Positions 24,501-36,977 of a stretch of DNA of 64,000 nucleotides are shown piece after piece. A program made the position numbers and the translations under genes. Within the stretch, counting starts at the first letter, position 1. Each line of letters opens with the position of its first letter. Source of the DNA: Dillenia suffruticosa. Its lineage: Eukaryota > Streptophyta > Magnoliopsida > Dilleniales > Dilleniaceae. Below the pieces are notes generated by a model, which saw only the letters and a list, made by a program, of their open reading frames with translations, searched no databases and was not told the origin of the DNA. The DNA lies in assembly GCA_033439265.1 (NCBI GenBank), contig JAVTVX010000008.1, positions 3,162,001 through 3,226,000 on the forward strand, given 5' to 3'.

Positions 24501-25235
24501 GCTCTTGTTCACTTCGAACAGATGTTAACTGCTGCGTACAATCCTTCAAAGCAGCATCCAGTTGGGCAAGCCGTTCTGTTGCAGAGACTCTATCTTTTGA
24601 AGCCTTATCCAATTCTTCCTCAAGATGTTTTGCTTTGACCTCTGCCTTTTCCCTGCCTAGATAGCCAAGTAAACCATTTGGAAATAACAACATTGTCAAA
24701 ATAAGAAACCAACAGACAAGAAGCATCAAGAAAAGAAGAGAAGAAGATATATAGTAGAATCACCTGCAATGGCTTCTTGGGCTATTGTTACATGCTTTTT
24801 GACAAGGTCATCCTTAGTTTTGCATTCACCCTGCAGAAAAGCTAATCTCTCCTTCAAATGATTTACAGACCTCTCTAGTTCTTCTTTCTCCATTGTAAGC
24901 ATCTATGCGAAAAGTCACCAATTGTACATCCATCAAATGTATGACATCAATGTTTCAAATCCACATATGTGGCACATCAAAACCTCTAAACTTAATATTG
25001 GATACTATACAAAAATCGAGCTCAAAGATAGAAGACAAATGAAATGCATTAGTTCAAGATTAGCAAGGGTAAGAAATAAAAACTACAGACAGAGTTAGTC
25101 TGAGAATCACAATTGAGTGAAATGGCTGTGTTCTACCTCTTCTGAGTTCCCTCCGGAAGAAGCAACAGCTTTGTCACTGGCAATAATTGTCTTCTCCGAG
25201 GATTTTTTCTTCCAGAGCCATGTCTTGTGGTCCAT
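21565..25235 (-). CDS. FPP: Filament-like plant protein (FPP), long coiled-coil
   Basis: Five coding exons on minus, 25235-25137, 24902-24764, 24656-22322, 22244-22184 and 22029-21565, join in frame to about 1032 residues, the usual FPP length. The start MDHKTWLWKKKSSEKTI and the following LTMEKEELERSVNHLKERLAFLQGECKTKDDLVKKHVTIAQEAIAGREKAEVKAKHLEEELDKA are family hallmarks. Coiled coil covers roughly residues 40-350 and again 700-890, with a Ser/Thr-rich middle. The tail is strongly basic (KKRGGGGFLRRLLRKRGSNKNKKR). FPPs are plant-specific filament-like proteins; a tomato member was identified as a partner of MAF1 at the nuclear envelope, and links to cytoskeleton and membranes have been proposed. 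Which Arabidopsis FPP is the orthologue is unsettled. It looks intact. Confidence 0.9.
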
Positions 25236-26589
25236 GATTCTTACTTGCTATCAAACAACTATGAAGAATAAACTTCAGTTTAGCTGTCTTATACAGTACA
25301 ATGTTGAAGAAAAGCAACCTTATAAATCATTCACATCAATTGCATTTTGACTGCATTCTAATGCAGACAAAATAGGATGTTTGTATAACTTGGTAGACTA
25401 AGATTTCTGTACAAATCAAGTTGGAGTACAATCAAGGTCAGCTAAAATGGCCTAAATGACCGCTGAATGAATGAGTTTGAATGGCTTGTCACCGTTAACA
25501 AGCCCTTCTGAGTACCATCAATCCAAATCACTAGTAAATCTTGAGTCTAAAACAAATTATGATACAATACTTCAAGATCAAATTATTGACTAAACTCATA
25601 CTACGGATCATTCACATACTAACCCAATATCTTTTAGTTCTGTTCGTGAGTACAATGAACCCTCTTTCTCTCTCTCTCTCTCATAGATGAGGTAAAAGAT
25701 GCTCTCAATCCGGCAGACCAACATGACTAAGAGCTTTGAGTTAAGTGATTGCTCGAATGATTTGTTTTGGATCTACTGATAGGAAATTCACCTCTATTTA
25801 GACAAGGCCCAAGCTTTGATCCTTAGAAATTATACTAAGTTTCAATACCCAGAACTTAATGGATAAGGTTCCCACTTTATCACAAAAAATAGAATAAATG
25901 CAGCTAGGTGACGTCTCCATTGGGAAAAAATTTATCCATAATGTTACGGATTTTCTAATTCTAGTTCCATCAAGTGCTTAGACAGGGAGTTCATTGATGA
26001 GTTGCATTAAAAGTCCGTGATCAATGATCAGACGGGCAAAATCTAAATAACCCATTAAAAACCCACTTGAAGAACATCATATTCTAAACGGGGTATCTGC
26101 ACATGAATGCAATGCAGTCTAATTCAATAAGTAAATAGACAGCAACCCCCGCCCCCCCCCCCCTCCCCGGGAAAAAAAGAAAGGAAGAAAACAGAACTGA
26201 CACTGAAATCAACAATCTGATCACAATTGATTATACCCATATTTTATGGAATTCCCAAATTTTTATTGCATCAACTGTTCACTAAAAATTATTAAAAAAT
26301 AAAAATAAAAATCCATGGACTGAAGCTACATGTGATGTGAATCATACTTGTCTGACTTCTCAATTTAATCAAGTATTATCTAGAATTCAACAACAACCGT
26401 CAAGCATTCAATATGAAAAAAGTCGTGTTCAACAGAGAAGCAAGCAACATAGTTAATTAATTTAATAATAAAGAAGAAAAAAAAAACCAAGAAGAAAAAA
26501 GACAAGTTTGATGAGGATCAAAAAAGTGCATGAAAACAAGAAACAGTGTCTTCATCCGGGAAAACGTTAAAACACAGAAACTCTTCTCA

Positions 26590-26850
26590 CCTGCAACTTC
26601 AAACTGAAGCTATTGATGAACGTCCCATTCAGCATTTGCAGTCTGCAGAGAGAGAGAGATGTTTAAGTAGAGGACATGAACGCGCCGAGCAAGACACCGC
26701 AAAAATTGTGAAACTCGAGAGGGAGAACGGGAACAGCAAATTGCAATGCCGACAAACTAGAGAACAGGCCAGGAGGACTATTGGGCTAATTTTTCACAAT
26801 CAAGAATGTGCAACGACTCCACCGACAGTCACGGTGACATTGTAATAATG
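26590..26850 (-). other. Possible 5' UTR exon and promoter of the FPP gene
   Basis: On minus, a GCAG|GTGAGAAG donor lies near 26590, and an AG acceptor lies nine bases before the FPP start codon. A leader exon of about 26590-26850 spliced over a 1.35-kb 5' UTR intron is therefore plausible. TG and GA runs at 26860-26900 would lie in the promoter. This is inference from splice motifs only. Confidence 0.3.
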
Positions 26851-27742
26851 AGAAATATTGTGTGTGTGTGTGTGTGTGTGAGAGAGAAAGAGAGAGAACG
26901 AGAGTTGGTAAACCCTTGACAATTTTACGTTGTCTAGGTGAAAGGGCGTGGCTGCAAAGGTTAGTATGGCATACCTGCGATATCACTCCATGACGTTAAT
27001 ATTAACTTTAAATGTAGTTAATAATAATTACTGATAAAAATATCATTAAATAATCAAATTATTAAAAAAAAAAATATAATGACAGATTAAGATGATAAAC
27101 TTATCTGATTTTAATTGATAGAGTTTTATCTTTAAAACTCGAATCAAATTTAATATAATTATTTAATAATAATAATTTAAAAAAATTAAATTAAATTATA
27201 TATTTCACAATAATCAATATATAATAATTTGAGAATAATAAATTATTTTTTTTAATTTTAATATATTTGAATGGAAACCGTGGTGGGGGAGATCGACAGA
27301 CATTGCCGGTAGAGAGCGAAAGGCAGGCCATCATAATTATCATGACACAATGGTAACAAAAATAGAAAAAGCTCTTCCACGCGAATCGGACCGCGAGTGT
27401 CACTCACCCTCCATAGGATCCTAGAACTTTTGTTCATGGACCAAATTAAAAAATATATATTATTTTCTTTCTTAAGACATTAAAAATCAAATTTTATCTT
27501 TATCTTCAAAATAAAGATAAATTTTAAATCTCTTGTTTAGAGGGATATAGAGATAGGACAGAGTAAAATAATTTAATATTCCTTTATTTTTAAAATTTTT
27601 GTCTATTTTTTATTTTATCGATCAATTCTCATATTTTAAATTAAATATCAACTCGATTTTTAGATATAATTATATACGTGAAAAATCATGGTTGGTAGTG
27701 GGGTGGGGAACAAAACAAGCGCATTAAGGTGACTAAGGCTTT

Positions 27743-27842
27743 CAACTCGTTATGAGTCCCACGTTATATAGATTAGATTAATCGGACTAAATCCAAATAT
27801 CAACCGGTGGTAAAATTCCGTTTACATGAAAAAAAAAAAAAA
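27743..27842 (+). mobile_element. Short SINE-type insertion with perfect 14-bp target duplication
   Basis: gtgactaaggcttt occurs at 27729-27742 and again at 27843-27856. Between them lie about 100 bases ending in an A run of about 14. The 3' half (attaatcggactaaatcc ... caaccggtgg) matches the tails of the elements at 14700-14850 and 35820-35992. It is probably a 5'-truncated member of that family, since tRNA-like A and B boxes are not clear. Confidence 0.75.
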
Positions 27843-27935
27843 GTGACTAAGGCTTTTATTAGAACTAAACCTAAAGTCTTGCGTGGGCCAGGGTTGGTTT
27901 ACTTTATAACATTGAGATTTAAATAATGTGAAAAT

Positions 27936-28120
27936 ATCGGTAGGTAATTAGTTTAGTAGGATGTAGTACTAATTTTCTTAATCAAGTTTTTAATTTGACT
28001 CACGATTTGAATATGAAAAAAATTATGTGGGAGGTTAACCCCCTTCACGGGTCACTACAAGTTTCGAATCGAATTGGTCAGAATATAGTTTTAAATATTA
28101 ATTGATACAGTATCAAAAAA
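27936..28120 (+). mobile_element. SINE with 14-bp target duplication
   Basis: The flanks aataatgtgaaaat (27922-27935) and aataatatgaaaat (28121-28134) differ at one base. The head carries an A-box-like tagtttagtaggatg and a B-box-like gatttgaat. The 3' end is atacagtatc followed by A residues. The tail region resembles those at 46170-46265 and, on minus, 63706-63780. Confidence 0.75.
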
Positions 28121-29099
28121 AATAATATGAAAATTAAGCAAATTTTATAATAATTTAAAATTTTTAAAACTAATATATATTTTTTATTAAAATATTTAAT
28201 TTTAAGCAAGAACGAGTCCCCCTTTTTTTTCCTTTATTGTTGGGCAAAGACAAAAAGTTGTGTCAATGTTGATATTAAAAATTTTGTGCTATAATCTTCC
28301 CTTCGCCGGTTTGTCAAACTCTCTCTTTTGCCCTTTGATGGGTGCCAAAGCGATGGCCCAACTTTAGGTTTATATGATGTTCCATATTGAATTGAACCGT
28401 TTCTTAGTGTCCTTTTCAGCTACAAAAGGAGCCATACAAAGGGATCCAACCCGAACTTTGCGCCACCAACTAGCAATCAGTGTCACCAAAATAATGTCCC
28501 CAATAATTTTTTTTTACTGCTCCCACATTTATTTCTAAAGGGACAACCTTATCGTCACAACCCTCATTGCTAATTCTGTGATTTAAGATTTAAATCTTTA
28601 TATAATAAAAAAAATTAACTTAAAATAAATTACGAGAATATTTGTAATTCAAACCATGAGTAAAGATAATGTAATTTGGGACGTTCGATTAAAACGTATC
28701 GAAATCAAGAATCAAATTGAAATTCATATGATTGATTTATATTGATAAAATATCATGAGATTTCTGAGTAAAATATGAGTTTTTAAAATTTTTGATTTTA
28801 AATCCAATTATGATTCCCTAGTCATAGTTTGATGGTAGGTCTTTCATATTGCATCCTTTATGGAGCAGAAAATTGGAAAGCTAATGTGAGATACAATTAT
28901 ATGCGCACAAAAAGGTGATAAGATTACGTTCGGTGGTGGAATGGGAATAATAATTGTGATTGTTATTTGTTTAGCATAAAGTCTAAAGGTAAAGGAAAAG
29001 GAGAGAATCTATAAAACAAAATTAAAATAAAAGAGTAAATTGAAATTTCAATAATTAAAAGGTCTTGGTTGAGAATAAAAAACAATGATGTTGATTCTG

Positions 29100-29285
29100 G
29101 GTTTTTTTTAATGTATGTAATAATCATATTGATTTCGATTAAATTTGTTTAAATCTGATTAAATTTCTAAAAGATAAAACTTTTTTATACATGTTTTTAT
29201 CATACACAAAATTTAAATTTAAGATATTATTTAAAAAATATCGATACCCGATGCTTGAACCAACTAGACATCAATAAGGTTGAAG
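29100..29285 (-). mobile_element. SINE (minus orientation)
   Basis: Read on minus it begins with tctagttggttcaagcatc (A-box-like), has an internal attttgtgtatgataaaaac segment, and ends in an A run (plus-strand T run at 29103-29110). It aligns with the split element at 62418-62571 plus 63141-63190. No clear target duplication was found. Confidence 0.55.
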
Positions 29286-29364
29286 GTGGTTTTAAAGGTG
29301 ACATGCTTACTATGAGAGTTATTTATTGCAGAAAATAAGCCTCTAAAAGAAGCATGAATAGGAT

Positions 29365-29558
29365 ACCAAAGGTTAGTGAACACAGTAAGAAGTAAGGACT
29401 TTGCGTCCTTTAATCAAACGCTCGGATTTGAGTTTTTTTGGAAACGAAAAAAACTATTTTGGGAGACCACCTCCTTTATAGGAGGTCCGACAGTAATGTC
29501 AACTCAGATTAGTCGAATCGAAGTTTCGGACATCGGGATCAAGGACCCACAAAAAAAG
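29365..29558 (+). mobile_element. SINE with about 12-bp target duplication
   Basis: Flanks gcatgaataggat (29352-29364) and gcatgaaaggat (29559-29570) match but for one base or gap. The head has ggttagtgaacacagt (A-box-like) and ggatttgagttt (B-box-like). The tail is aaggacccac followed by A residues. It is about 194 bp long, and the LTR retrotransposon begins 13 bases after the second flank. Confidence 0.7.
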
Positions 29559-29582
29559 GCATGAAAGGATTAAATAGCTAAT

Positions 29583-29882
29583 TGTTATAAATAATATATA
29601 TTTATTATGGATGTCTATTCATATGAGTGACTTTTCAAATGGATGAACAAATTCAAGAATGACTATTGCTTTTGAGTTACTCTTTAATGATATGACAACT
29701 TTTGGTTTTTAGGTATACTTGTGATCATTAAGTTTTGGGTAACCATATTAATAGAAGTATCTTTTCATTGTGTCTCAAAATGCCTATAAATAGGCATCAA
29801 TGTAATTTTATGTTGTATACAAAAATGAAGAAATAAGATTATTCTTCTCTCATTCTCTCTAAATTCTTTCTATTTTATAATA
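29583..29882 (+). repeat. 5' LTR of the copia element
   Basis: First copy of the ~300-bp terminal repeat, followed directly by the primer-binding region. A TATA-like tataaatag lies near 29792, and the tail is a pyrimidine/A-rich stretch. Confidence 0.9.
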
Positions 29883-32800
29883 CGTTATCAGCACGAATAT
29901 TGCTCAAGGTCAACATCAAGGTCATCTTCAATAATCACCACTTGTAGGTAAACTTTATATACATTTATCCAATCAATTAGCATGGGATACATTTTTTGAG
30001 TAGTTCTTTGTTCACATACTTCAAATTTTTGATGTATTTGTGCATCTTAGTTTTGCTATTCAAAATTGGAGTAGAATCATGTATACGTTTCCCCAAGTTT
30101 CAATTATTTTTTTTATTGCCTTATGATGTAAGTCTACATATTAGTAAAACCATGTCTTTTTCCATCCATACTTAAGATAGGACAACAGCATTAAGTCAAC
30201 AAAATGCTCTCAAGATTTGGTGCTCGACTATTCCTTTTTGACTACTTTTGTTTCTTTCTGTTTATACACTTGCCAATTGAATTGGTTAAGACAAAAAATT
30301 AATTGGACTTCTACATATTTGTCCATTATCTCGAGTATCCTTTTCTTAAGGAATTTCTTACCATACTTCATGCCTAATAATTTCTTAACATATTGTCATC
30401 AATAATATCTTTTAGTAACATTTGTATAGATTATTTTCTAATTTATTTTTATGCTTATGTGATAGTATTTTATGGCAAATCTCACCAAACTTGAGTTTGT
30501 GGCTCTCGACATGGTGGGAAAAAATTACTTGTCATGGATCCTTGATACTGAAATCCATTTGAATGCAAATGGACTCGGAGAAACAATTAAAGAAAATAGT
30601 AAAGAGACTTTACAAAATCGAGCCAAGGCGATGATTTTTCTCCGTCACCACCTCCACGAAGATTTGAAAATCGAGTATTTGACTGTGAAAGATCCACTTG
30701 AATTGTGGAAAAGTTTGGATGAAAGGTTTAACCACCAAAAAACGGTAATACTTCCTAAATCTCGTTATGATTGAATTCATTTGTGATTTCAAGATTTTAA
30801 ATCTGTGAGTTAATATAATTCAGCCGTTTTTAAAATCAGTTCTCAATTAAAGTTATGTGGAAAGAATATTACCGATTATGATATGTTAGAGAAAACACTC
30901 TCCACTTTTCATGCCTCGAATATGCTCCTGCAGCAGTAATATCGAGAGAAAGGCTTCAAAAAATATTCTGAACTAATTTGTTGTTTGCTTGTGGCTGAAC
31001 AAAATAACGAGTTATTAATGAAAAATCATGAATCTCGTCCAACTGGCTCTAGTCCATTCCCTGAAGTGAATGCGACAACTCACAACAATTCTGAACATGG
31101 ACGAGGACGTAAAAATGGTCGTAGTCGAGGACGAGGCCGTGGTCGTGGTCGTGTCCATGGCTAGAACGTTTACCGTAATGATCATACAAACTACCAGAAG
31201 TGGAAAAGTAATGAGAAAAACCAAGAAAAAGGTGGATCTAGTCAGAATGCTGAGAATAAATGCTACCGATGTGTGGTGATTGGACATTGGTCGCGTACTT
31301 GTCGTACGCCAAAACATCTTGTCGAGATTTATCAAGCCTCGTTGAAGGAAAAGGATAAGAATGTGGAGGCAAATACCCTATATCAAAATAATGACCCTAC
31401 TAATATTTTTGAGAGTCTTGAAATGTTGCCCCAATTAGAAGTTGGTGATTTTCTTGATAATGCTGAATATGGTGCTTTTAATTAATGTAATTGTTCTTAT
31501 TTCTCAATATTTATAAATTCAAATTTATTGTTATTTATTTATTAATTGTTTTTGTTGAAGACCTATGGATATTATTGGATCAAAGATCAAAGATGAGGAT
31601 CTCTGTCTCGTAAACAGTGCAACTACATACACAATTTTTAAAAGTAAAAGATATTTCTCTCATCTTATCATGCAAAAACAAAATGTGAATACTATATTTG
31701 GTAATGTAACCCTAATCGAAGGCTCCGGAAGAGCAAACATTGTACTATCAGAAGGAACAAATTTTTTGATCAGTAATGCATTATTCTCACCCAAGTCCCA
31801 CCGAAATTTATTAAGTTTCAAAGATATTCGTCTCGATGGCTATCATATAGAAACAACCAATATGGGAAATAATGAGTATTTGTGAATTACTAATGTTAAA
31901 ATGGGACATAAACATATTTTGGAAAGACTATCTGTCTTCTCTTCAGGTCTTTATTATACATACATTAAACCAATTGAAATAAATGCTATAGTAAACCAGA
32001 AGTTTACTAGTCAAAATGAATTCCTTTTATGGCATTATTGATTGGGTCATCCTGGATCTGTAATGATACGACGAATTGTGGAACATTCTTCCGGACACCC
32101 ATTGAGGAACCTGAAAATTCTTCAATCGAATGAATTCTCATGTGTTGCATATTATCAAGGCAAATTAATAGTAAAGCCATCACCAAGTAAGATTGAGTTT
32201 GAATGTCCTACATTTTTAAATAGAATTCAAGGTGATATATGTGGACCGATTCACCCACTGTGTAGACCATTTAGATATTTTATGATTTTAATAGATGCAT
32301 CTACAAGATGGTCACATGTGTGCTTATTATCAACTCAGAACCTGACGTTTTCGAGATTACCTGCTCAGATAATTCGATTACGAGCACAATTTCTTGATTA
32401 TCTCGTCAAAACAATCCGCCTTAATAACGTTGGAGAATTTACGTCTCAAGCATTTAATGACTATTGCATGTCCATTGGTATAAAGGTTGAACATCTTGTA
32501 GCTTATGTTCATATCCAAAATGGCCTAGCCGAATCATTTATTAAACGTCTTCAATTAATAGCGAGACCATTACTTTTGAAATCCAAGCTTCCCGTTCACA
32601 CTTGGGGACAAGCAATTTTACACGCAGCAACACTAGTTCATATTCGACTCACTAGTTCTCAAACTTCACCTTTTCAATTGGTCTCTGGAAGAGAACCTAA
32701 TATCTCTCATTTACGAACTTTTGGATGCGCAGTTTATATCCCTATTGCTCCTCCTCATAGAACAAAAATGGGGTCTAAAAGAAAATTAGGTATTTATATT

Positions 32801-35181
32801 GGTTATGATTCTCTTTCCATTATCAAATATCTTGAACCCATGATAGGAGATGTTTTTACTGCAAGATTTCTTGATTATCGGTTTGATGAGACATTTTTTC
32901 CAACCTTAGGGGGTGATAATACTAGGATGGGAAAGGTGAAAAAAGAGATTACCTGGAGTAATCCATCCTTATGTCATTTTGATCATCGCACAAAACAGTG
33001 TGACCTAAAAGTTCAACGGATCATTCATTTGCAACAGATTGCAAATCAATTACCAAATAATTTTTCTGATCCAAAACGAGTAACGAAATCACATGTTCCA
33101 GCAGAAAATGCTCCTATTAGAATTGATGTCTCTAAAGGACCCCTCCCAAAAAATGAACCTAAACCCTGCCTGAAGCGTGGAAGACCAATGGGTTCTAAGG
33201 ATAAAAACCCTCGAAAGAAAAGAGGAATAAATGAACAACTTGATCGTATAGAAAAAGGAAAGGATTCGATCTAAGAAGAAAAACTTCCAGAAGAAGTTGA
33301 AATAGATAATCAAGAAATATCGATAAATTACATTTTTACAATGAAGACATGGGATCGAGCAAATACAAATATTGATGATATATTTGCATACAATGTGGCA
33401 ATTGATATTTTGAGTGAAAATAAGGACTTTGAACCCACAAATTTAAATGAATGTCAATTAAGAGAGGATTGGCCAAAATGGAAGGAAGCAATTCAGACAG
33501 AACTGACATTTCTCTCAAAACGTGAGGTTTTTGGGCCCATTGTCAAAACACCTAAAGGTGTTAAACCAATAGGATATAAATGGGTATTCGTGCGAAAAAG
33601 AAATGAGAAAAATGAGATTGTGCGATACAAAGCTCGACTGGTTGCACAAGACTTTTCGCAAAGACTTGGAATTGACTATGAAGAGACATATTCTCCTGTA
33701 ATGGATACTATTACTTTTCGTTATCTTATTGGTTTAGTAGCACAGAAAAGACTTCATATGCAAATGATGGATGTCGTTACAGCATATTTATATGGTGCAC
33801 TAGATAATGACATATACATGAAAGTCCCAGAAGAACTAAAGATACCAAACTCATGCAATTCTTGAGAATTACTTTCTATTAAATTACAAAAATCTTTATA
33901 TAGTTTAAAACAATCTGAGCGAATGTGGTACAATCGCCTTAGTGAATATTTGTTGAAAGAGGGTTATACAAATAACCATATTTGTCCATATGTTTTTATA
34001 AAGAAATCCGGACATGGTTTTGTAATAATCACTATTTATGTTGATGACTTAAATATTATTAGCACTCCTGAACAAATCTGTAATACAATAAAGTATTTAA
34101 AGAAAGAGTTCGAAATGAAAGAACTTGGTAAAACTGAATTTTGTCTTGGCCTGCAGTTCGAGTACTTAAAGAATAGAATTTTTGTTCATCAATCAACTTA
34201 TACTGAGAAAGTTTTAAAACGATTTAATATAGAGAATTCATACCCATTAACCAGCCCAATGGTTGTTCGGTCACTTTATATACAAAAGGAACATTTTCGT
34301 CCTCGGGATGACAATGAGAAGATTCTTGGTCCTGAAGTACCATACTTAAGTGCAATTGGTGCTTTAATGTACCTTGCTAATAATACACGACCTGATATTG
34401 CTTTTACTGTAAATTTATTAGCAAGATACAATTTTGCTCCAACCAGAAGACATTGGAATAGAATTAAACATCTTTTTCGATTGGAACAATTGATATGGGT
34501 CTATTTTACTCTTATGAACCAAATGCACAATTAATTGGGTATGCTGATGCAAGATATTTATCCGATCCACACAAAGATAGGTCACAAACGGGTTATGTAT
34601 TTACATATGGTAGCACAGCAATATCTTGGAAATCTATGAAACAAACAATAACTACTACTTCATCAAATCATACAGAAATAATTGCAATTCATGAGACAAG
34701 TCATCAATGTGTATGGCTCAGATCAATGACTAATTATATTCAAGAATCATGCGGTTTGTTAATAAACAAGAAGATTCCAACGATACTCTATGAAGATAAT
34801 GCAGTTTGCATAGCTCAATTAACAGGTGGATATATCAAAGGTGATAGGACGAAACACATATCTCCAAAATTATTTTTCACACATGATTTACTATAAAGTG
34901 GAGATATTGACATACAGAAAATTCAATCAAGCGAGAATCCTGCAGTTTTATTCACAAAAGCATTACCCGTTACAGCATTTGAGAAGTTGATCCATAAGAT
35001 TGGAATACGACTTTATAGAGACATTAAGTAATCTCTTTAACAGAGGGAGTATTGTCTCGAAATATATGTATAAAGAAAGATGTACTCTTTTTTCTTCACT
35101 AGGGCTTTTGTCCCATTGGGTTTTTCTCTAGTAAGGTTTTAACGAGACATATTTTTTATACGATAGACATCCAAGGGGGAG

Positions 35182-35482
35182 TGTTATAAATAATATATAT
35201 TTATTATGGATATCTATTCATATGAATGACTTTTCAAATGGATGAACAAACTCAAGAATGACTATTGGCTTTTGAATTACTATTTAATGATATGACAACT
35301 TTTGACTTTTAGGTATATTTTTTATCATTAAGTTTTGGGTAACTATATTAATAGAAGTGTTTTTTTATTGTGTCTCAAAATACCTATAAATAGACATCAT
35401 TGTAATTTTATATTGTATACAAAAATAAAGAAATAAGATTATTCTTCTTTCATTCTTTCTAAATTCTTTCTATTTTATAATA
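35182..35482 (+). repeat. 3' LTR of the copia element
   Basis: Second copy of the terminal repeat, preceded by the purine tract ccaagggggag at 35171-35181. It is about 7 percent different from the 5' LTR by eye. Confidence 0.9.
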
Positions 35483-35631
35483 TTATTGACATATATAAAC
35501 TTTTTTATCGAAAAACAAAAAGAAAAAAATAAAGGAATAAAGCTTGAATCCTGAACCTTTACAAAAAGGCTTGAATTCTCTCTCCCACACACACGAAGGA
35601 TTATGATCCTTCATGCAAAGCCAGTTTTTTA

Positions 35632-35744
35632 AATTGGAATTATCAAAGGGGCAGGGATCATTGTCTGTCTTGGTGTAATTGCGGGACTTGCTTCCCAAAT
35701 ACAAACTGGGGTTTTGAAAGCAGTAGCAGCCCAGATGTCCTTTA
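35632..35744 (+). pseudogene. Possible fragment of a membrane-protein exon
   Basis: An open frame from a stretch of T residues reads IGIIKGAGIIVCLGVIAGLASQ and continues QTGVLKAVAAQMSFI to a stop at 35742-35744. Its composition (hydrophobic, Gly/Ala-rich, well-formed codons) is unlike the surrounding AT text and looks like a transmembrane segment. I do not recognise the family. It could be a gene fragment or processed remnant; there is no start codon or partner exon. Confidence 0.3.
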
Positions 35745-35819
35745 TCTAGGTGGGCATAGGTTACAAAAAATGTGACCCCTACCTTGAATCAATTTGTGCT
35801 CAAGAGAGAGAGAGAGAAC

Positions 35820-35992
35820 TAGAATTTAGACCAAACTTCTGTTATATTTTATTAATTATAGATCGTAAATTTGAATCATGAGAATAAAAAATAGAATTTA
35901 AAAGTGTTAATCCCTTAATAAATTTTATAATATTCAAATCAAATTAATCGAATAAAATTTAGAACCAGTCGATGAAAACAAAAAAAAAACAA
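35820..35992 (+). mobile_element. SINE-like element
   Basis: It contains cgtaaatttgaatcatg (B-box-like), a 3' part with aatattcaaatcaaattaat and aaccagtcgatg, and an A-rich tail at about 35978-35992. The 3' part matches the elements at 14700-14850 and 27743-27842. GA-rich text on both sides may be a 10-bp target duplication, but simple sequence makes it ambiguous. Confidence 0.5.
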
Positions 35993-36977
35993 AGAAAGAG
36001 AGAGAATTTAACTGAGCTAAGTTTTGAGGCAGTTACTGGTTACACTAGGTTTGTGTTAATTTATTATTAATTTTTTTATCAAAGAAATGTTGGATTATCT
36101 TAATTAATTTATGGATTTTCAAATCATATTATAAAGAATAGGTTTTACTTATATCCCTATATTTCCCGATACCGTATTCCGTTACCTGATTACCTTGGCG
36201 TATATGGGAAACATTTAAAAATTTCTTTACAAAACCTTATTATTATTATTTTTTAATTTAAACTCCAAGATCACAATATTAGAGAAGAAGCGATACAAGA
36301 CAATCTTATTACTTCTTATATCATTTGTAGTACATGTCTACTAAGAAAAAGCAAAAAGCCAAACTTTTTGATAGGAAGCTTTCCATAGATTACTTTAAAC
36401 TTATCATCATTCCAGCAATTTCTTGATTTGTAAAATACTTTGTATGGGTTATTATTTGGCATTATCCTTTGTATTCTTTCAAATATACTTTTCGCACATA
36501 GATTCCATCAATTCAAAATTATTTTATTGTTTTTTTAAAATAATTATTGATTAGGTGATTATAAACAACAGCAACCGTTAAACAAACAACGTTATTCGGC
36601 GTGCAAATTTTAAAAATAAATAAATATATATATTTTAATAAATAAATTTTTTTATCAACCTTACATTTAATATTTCAGTAAATTAAACCATTTGGCTCGT
36701 AACCTTTTATAGTTATTGCAATTTCGTGAATCATTCAGCTATGCGTTAATGCTCATAACCATATATCTATTTTTTTATTTAATTTTTATTTTAAAATATA
36801 TAATTTTATAAAATAAAATAAAAATATTTGTATGACTAAGAAACAGACCTTCTCGTATTAAATTTACCTATTTATCGGTCGATTCGTCCTCGTTCTCGTG
36901 TTTTACAAGAATTCAGTCAAACGCTGATGATAAAAATGTCAAACAATTGTCTGTCCAAAATCATTCTCTAAGTCCCT

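Larger units (their letters stand above)
26990..29582. other. AT-rich intergenic region with a cluster of SINEs
   Basis: No coding sequence is supported. Four SINE or SINE-like insertions are listed separately (27743, 27936, 29100 and 29365). The rest is low-complexity AT text. Confidence 0.6.
29583..35482 (+). mobile_element. Ty1/copia LTR retrotransposon, broken fossil
   Basis: Near-identical direct repeats of about 300 bp bound the element and both start tgttataaataa. A primer-binding region with ttatcagcacga follows the 5' LTR, and a purine-rich tract precedes the 3' LTR. Between them, in copia order, lie gag with a zinc-knuckle region (about 30.5-31.5 kb), a protease region, integrase (about 32.0-33.3 kb), reverse transcriptase (about 33.3-34.5 kb, with the YVDD catalytic signature) and RNase H (about 34.5-35.0 kb). 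The coding region is interrupted several times, so the copy is dead. By eye the LTRs differ at about 22 of 300 positions, many of them C/T or G/A changes. That suggests an insertion a few million years old under common plant rates. I found no clean 5-bp target duplication. Confidence 0.92.

Noticed and set aside
23846-24664. Plus-strand Ser-rich frames over the FPP gene
   Set aside because: They are shadows of the FPP coiled-coil exon, whose conserved protein lies on minus.
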